64,000 nt of DNA from Manduca sexta (taxonomy: Eukaryota > Arthropoda > Insecta > Lepidoptera > Sphingidae), in contig NC_051117.1 in assembly GCF_014839805.1 (NCBI RefSeq), forward strand, positions 4,836,001-4,900,000, read 5' to 3'. The notes beneath the pieces were generated by a model. It was not told the origin of the DNA, did no database searches, and saw nothing but the letters and a program-made list of their open reading frames with translations. Each line of letters opens with the position of its first letter. Within the stretch, counting starts at the first letter, position 1. This document shows positions 61,508 through 64,000 of this stretch, in pieces. A program made the position numbers and the translations under genes.

Positions 61508-61945
61508 GCTATTAAGCTCAGTGGGTTTATGAATTTATTAATAAGGCGGTGGTTAAAGAGCTTGTCTCGAGAGCTATTGAATAATAAGCCTTGTCCCTCG
61601 AGCGTTAGGAATTATGGCTCGTTTATGATGTATCTATATGTTTAGGGTTTATAGTTAGTGCTGTGATAATTGACTTTAGCTTAGAGAATTAGATTGACTG
61701 ATTTGTATCTCACAGCTTGGCTTTTTAAGTAATAGGTTATTCAATAACAAAACTGCAGTACAAACACCGTTGATGATTCAATCTGCGTTGATGATTAGTT
61801 AACATATACATAATATATGTTGAGAATCATAATGAAAGACAAAGATTCATTCTGTGCACATCAAATTACTCAGCGTTATTACTCATAATAAATTACACGC
61901 GTCATTAAATATAATTTTCTTTTAAAACGTTGAACCTTTTGTTTG
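61508..61945. other. Mixed to AT-rich non-coding DNA
   Basis: 61540-61620 continues the GC-mixed character of the island (CTTGTCCCTCGAGCG). The rest is AT-rich. Confidence 0.5.
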
Positions 61946-62020
61946 GAATTAATCCTTTTCAGTCAGAGTGTCACCGTCACATTTTTAACCTGTTCTATGT
62001 GGTAAATAGGTCACCGTGCC
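61946..62020 (+). repeat. Diverged repeat, copy 2
   Basis: Shares TTAATCCTTTTCAGTCAG with 54226 and then CGTC, ACCTG, GTAAA and GTCACC in order. See copy 1. Confidence 0.45.
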
Positions 62021-62197
62021 CAGGGGTCCGTGGACGATTTCACGCTTGAAATACTCGTTGAATATTAAATAAACACAACGATGCTTAGTATCGTGCGAGG
62101 GATTTTCTTTGATTGGTTTGGGACTGACTTTCTCGGAGACTGTAAAGGTACATGGTCAATACCGTAGGTTATGATTTATAAAGGTGATATAATATAA

Positions 62198-62316
62198 AAT
62201 ATCTTACTTTTCTCCCGACGTTTCGAAGACTTTGCAGCCTTCATGGTCACGGGGGGACTCTGGGGGACCATGAAGGCTGCAAAGTCTTCGAAACGTCGTG
62301 AGAAAAGTAAAATATT
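62198..62316. repeat. Long near-perfect hairpin
   Basis: The left arm 62198-62248 and right arm 62266-62316 are 51 bases each, inverted, with only two mismatches, separated by a 17-base GC-rich loop. The arms include TTTCGAAGACTTTGCAGCCT. I recognise the arm sequence and the following CCGCGATAAAATTCG as part of a dispersed lepidopteran repeat. The arms are nearly identical, so the copy is either young or maintained by gene conversion. Transcribed from either side it would fold into a long double-stranded RNA. Confidence 0.9.
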
Positions 62317-64000
62317 AAAACCGCGATAAAATTCGTAAAATAGTTTAATTTAAATGTCTAACATTCGCGTAAACTTAAGAAATCATTATAAAATATCTTT
62401 CACTATGCAGAATGCGTTAGAAATTATAATCTGCTATTAATCAATGAGGCTGTACACCTTTACTTCTTTTGCTATAATTCTTGAAATAAAATAATCTGCA
62501 GAATTAAGGAGATATGAAAACATGATTTGTCTTAGCCATGATGTAGATCCCAACTGTTTTAATTAAGAAACTTAATCGCCAGTAAGAAAAATATAAAGTT
62601 TTAATTAAAGTCTTACACAACTCAAAAGCAAAAGGATAGTAGGAGCTAGTATTTTATCGCTGAAATATTCGACCGTAGTAAAAAGTGCCTCGGATAGGGC
62701 GCTGTCCCGCATAACGATACATTCTGACAGCGGTCGTATTATCTGCTATCCGAACAATGGAGGAATGCGGGTCCGCTGCGTGATCTTGACATCGTTACCA
62801 CTATTTAAACTTAAGTTTTTTAATTAATAAATTGTGCTGATATTGATTCGCGGCCTGTAAATGGAATCAATTAATTCGTTTTGTTGCAAGGACGTCTATT
62901 GTTAATTTATAATTGGAATTTGAATAGATTTTGTAACTGTAGAGATCTTTTGATAAAAGCGAACTTCATTAGGTTTTATTTTGTTTTTTTTTTTCATAAA
63001 CAGTAGCTGTATTACATAATCTTGGTATTACTTGATATCATCAAGGGTAAATGAGAGTAATTGGGCACCGAAGATTAGCCTTAAAAGGCATGTAAATAGA
63101 TGTAACTATTTTGCAGATTTTTTCTGATATTGGTTGGGAGTTTCGTCAACGATCAATTTCTTGAAGCCAACAGTCTTACTCGACTTTTATCGGATTATTC
63201 TACACTATGTGAAGTTAACGTTATTTTCTAATCTAACTGTATATATTACAATCTAGATCATTAATTTAAATGCAGTAATAATGAAGTCGTAAAACTTAGA
63301 CGAATGCAATTCGTAAAAATGCTTTACAATATAATTTTATGCAATAAAAAAGAAACGGAATAATTTGAAACTTAGTTTATTGTCTATAATTATATAAACA
63401 CTGTCCAGTGATTAACTAACATTATGTCATATTCTAATTGCTATATTACGGTTAAATAGTCTAAAATTGTTGATATGTGCAAAAATACTAATTAATTACA
63501 GTAATATTATAGTATCGTATATTAGATTTTGCCACCGTTTAATGTTAGAAATGGCTTCATTTTGTTTAATTGTGATTGTGTATAAGATGGTATTTTGTCT
63601 GTTTTTATTATTTATTGTAACTTAGTGTAAATTACATACTTCTGTTCAATATCACAATGTGGCTCCTAGGTATGTAGCTTGTTTGCGACTTATGTATTAT
63701 TGAAGAGCCTGCAATTTGCTATTATTATTTTATTATAACAATAATTGTTATGTCTTTATGTAAAAAGAATGTTAGATACTAAACAGTGGCATTATAAAAA
63801 TAAAATACTGTTTAAAATATTATACTTAAAATAAAATTGTAAGTATTTCAATATCTTACTTAAAGGAATGATAATCATTTATATAATACTTATACTTGTC
63901 TATGAATATTGTATTTATAAGTGTGTTGTGTTTTGCTAATGATATTGATACATTGAAAATATGTTCTACTTAATTAGTATGAAATATCGTTCATATAATT
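62317..64000. other. AT-rich non-coding DNA, 3'-UTR-like at its end
   Basis: 62317-62350 continues the repeat containing the hairpin. 62690-62790 is GC-mixed. From about 63200 the sequence is very AT-rich, with AATAAA at 63800-63805 and again near 63831. No coding frame lies beside it. Confidence 0.5.

Noticed and set aside
62198..62316. Conserved miRNA precursor
   Set aside because: The arms are too long and too perfect for a typical miRNA and match none of the insect miRNAs I could recall; treated as a repeat hairpin.
1..64000. Known insect miRNAs (let-7, miR-1, miR-2, miR-10, bantam, miR-9, miR-184 and others), rRNA, telomeric TTAGG arrays, CRISPR-like arrays
   Set aside because: Scanned by eye for their diagnostic words; none found.

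Overview
The window looks like nuclear DNA from a moth or butterfly (Lepidoptera). It is AT-rich throughout, has no recognisable protein-coding gene, and carries short interspersed repeats of families I recognise from memory as lepidopteran: a tRNA-derived SINE with a GT-repeat tail (three copies), a second SINE with an ATT-repeat tail (one 5'-truncated copy), small non-autonomous Helitrons of the Lep1 type whose 3' part reads like GCGAAGCCGCG, and A-tailed repeats ending in a CATCAGGCGA...CTCGTTTGCC-like block. No database was searched, so family names rest on pattern memory; the ends, target-site duplications and inverted repeats are read directly from the bases.

Layout. 1-13 kb: mostly empty AT-rich DNA, with a hAT-like element (1560-1997), a GC-rich island (4081-4260), one SINE (6186-6424, minus), two Helitron copies (10226-10416 and 10905-11098), an A-tailed repeat end (11886-12003) and a GC-rich patch (12476-12620). 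13-31 kb: a longer A-tailed repeat (13306-13605), three Helitron copies (16001-16182, 27480-27621, 28080-28324), a pair of related TGACGTCA-bearing segments (20340-20415 and 25659-25740), and two GC-rich islands (23561-23700, which holds six TGCCA units, and 24821-24960). 31-44 kb: a GC-rich island with a TATA box (31201-31320), a GC block next to a splice-acceptor-like tract (32930-33010), a 175-bp MITE (34116-34290), a 392-bp hAT MITE with a perfect 8-bp target-site duplication (34497-34888), a SINE (35831-36058), two Helitron copies (38147-38313, 40120-40315), a locally repeated 60-bp unit (41700 and 42265) and a full-length SINE (43359-43604). 44-64 kb: a third SINE copy (48808-49008), GC-rich islands at 50061-50170 and 53574-53660, a homeodomain-core cluster (52085-52240), a second copy of the 34-kb MITE (54351-54527), two copies of a short A-tailed repeat (54583, 59751), a GC-rich island with a 58-codon minus-strand frame (61331-61507) and a long near-perfect hairpin (62198-62316).

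The window is best read as intergenic DNA or part of a very long intron. None of the computed open frames has a recognisable domain, and several lie inside repeats. The features most likely to do something for the host are the isolated GC-rich islands, which are either unrecognised short exons or regulatory elements. I found no tRNA or rRNA gene, no known miRNA, no CRISPR-like array, and no convincing new multi-gene system.
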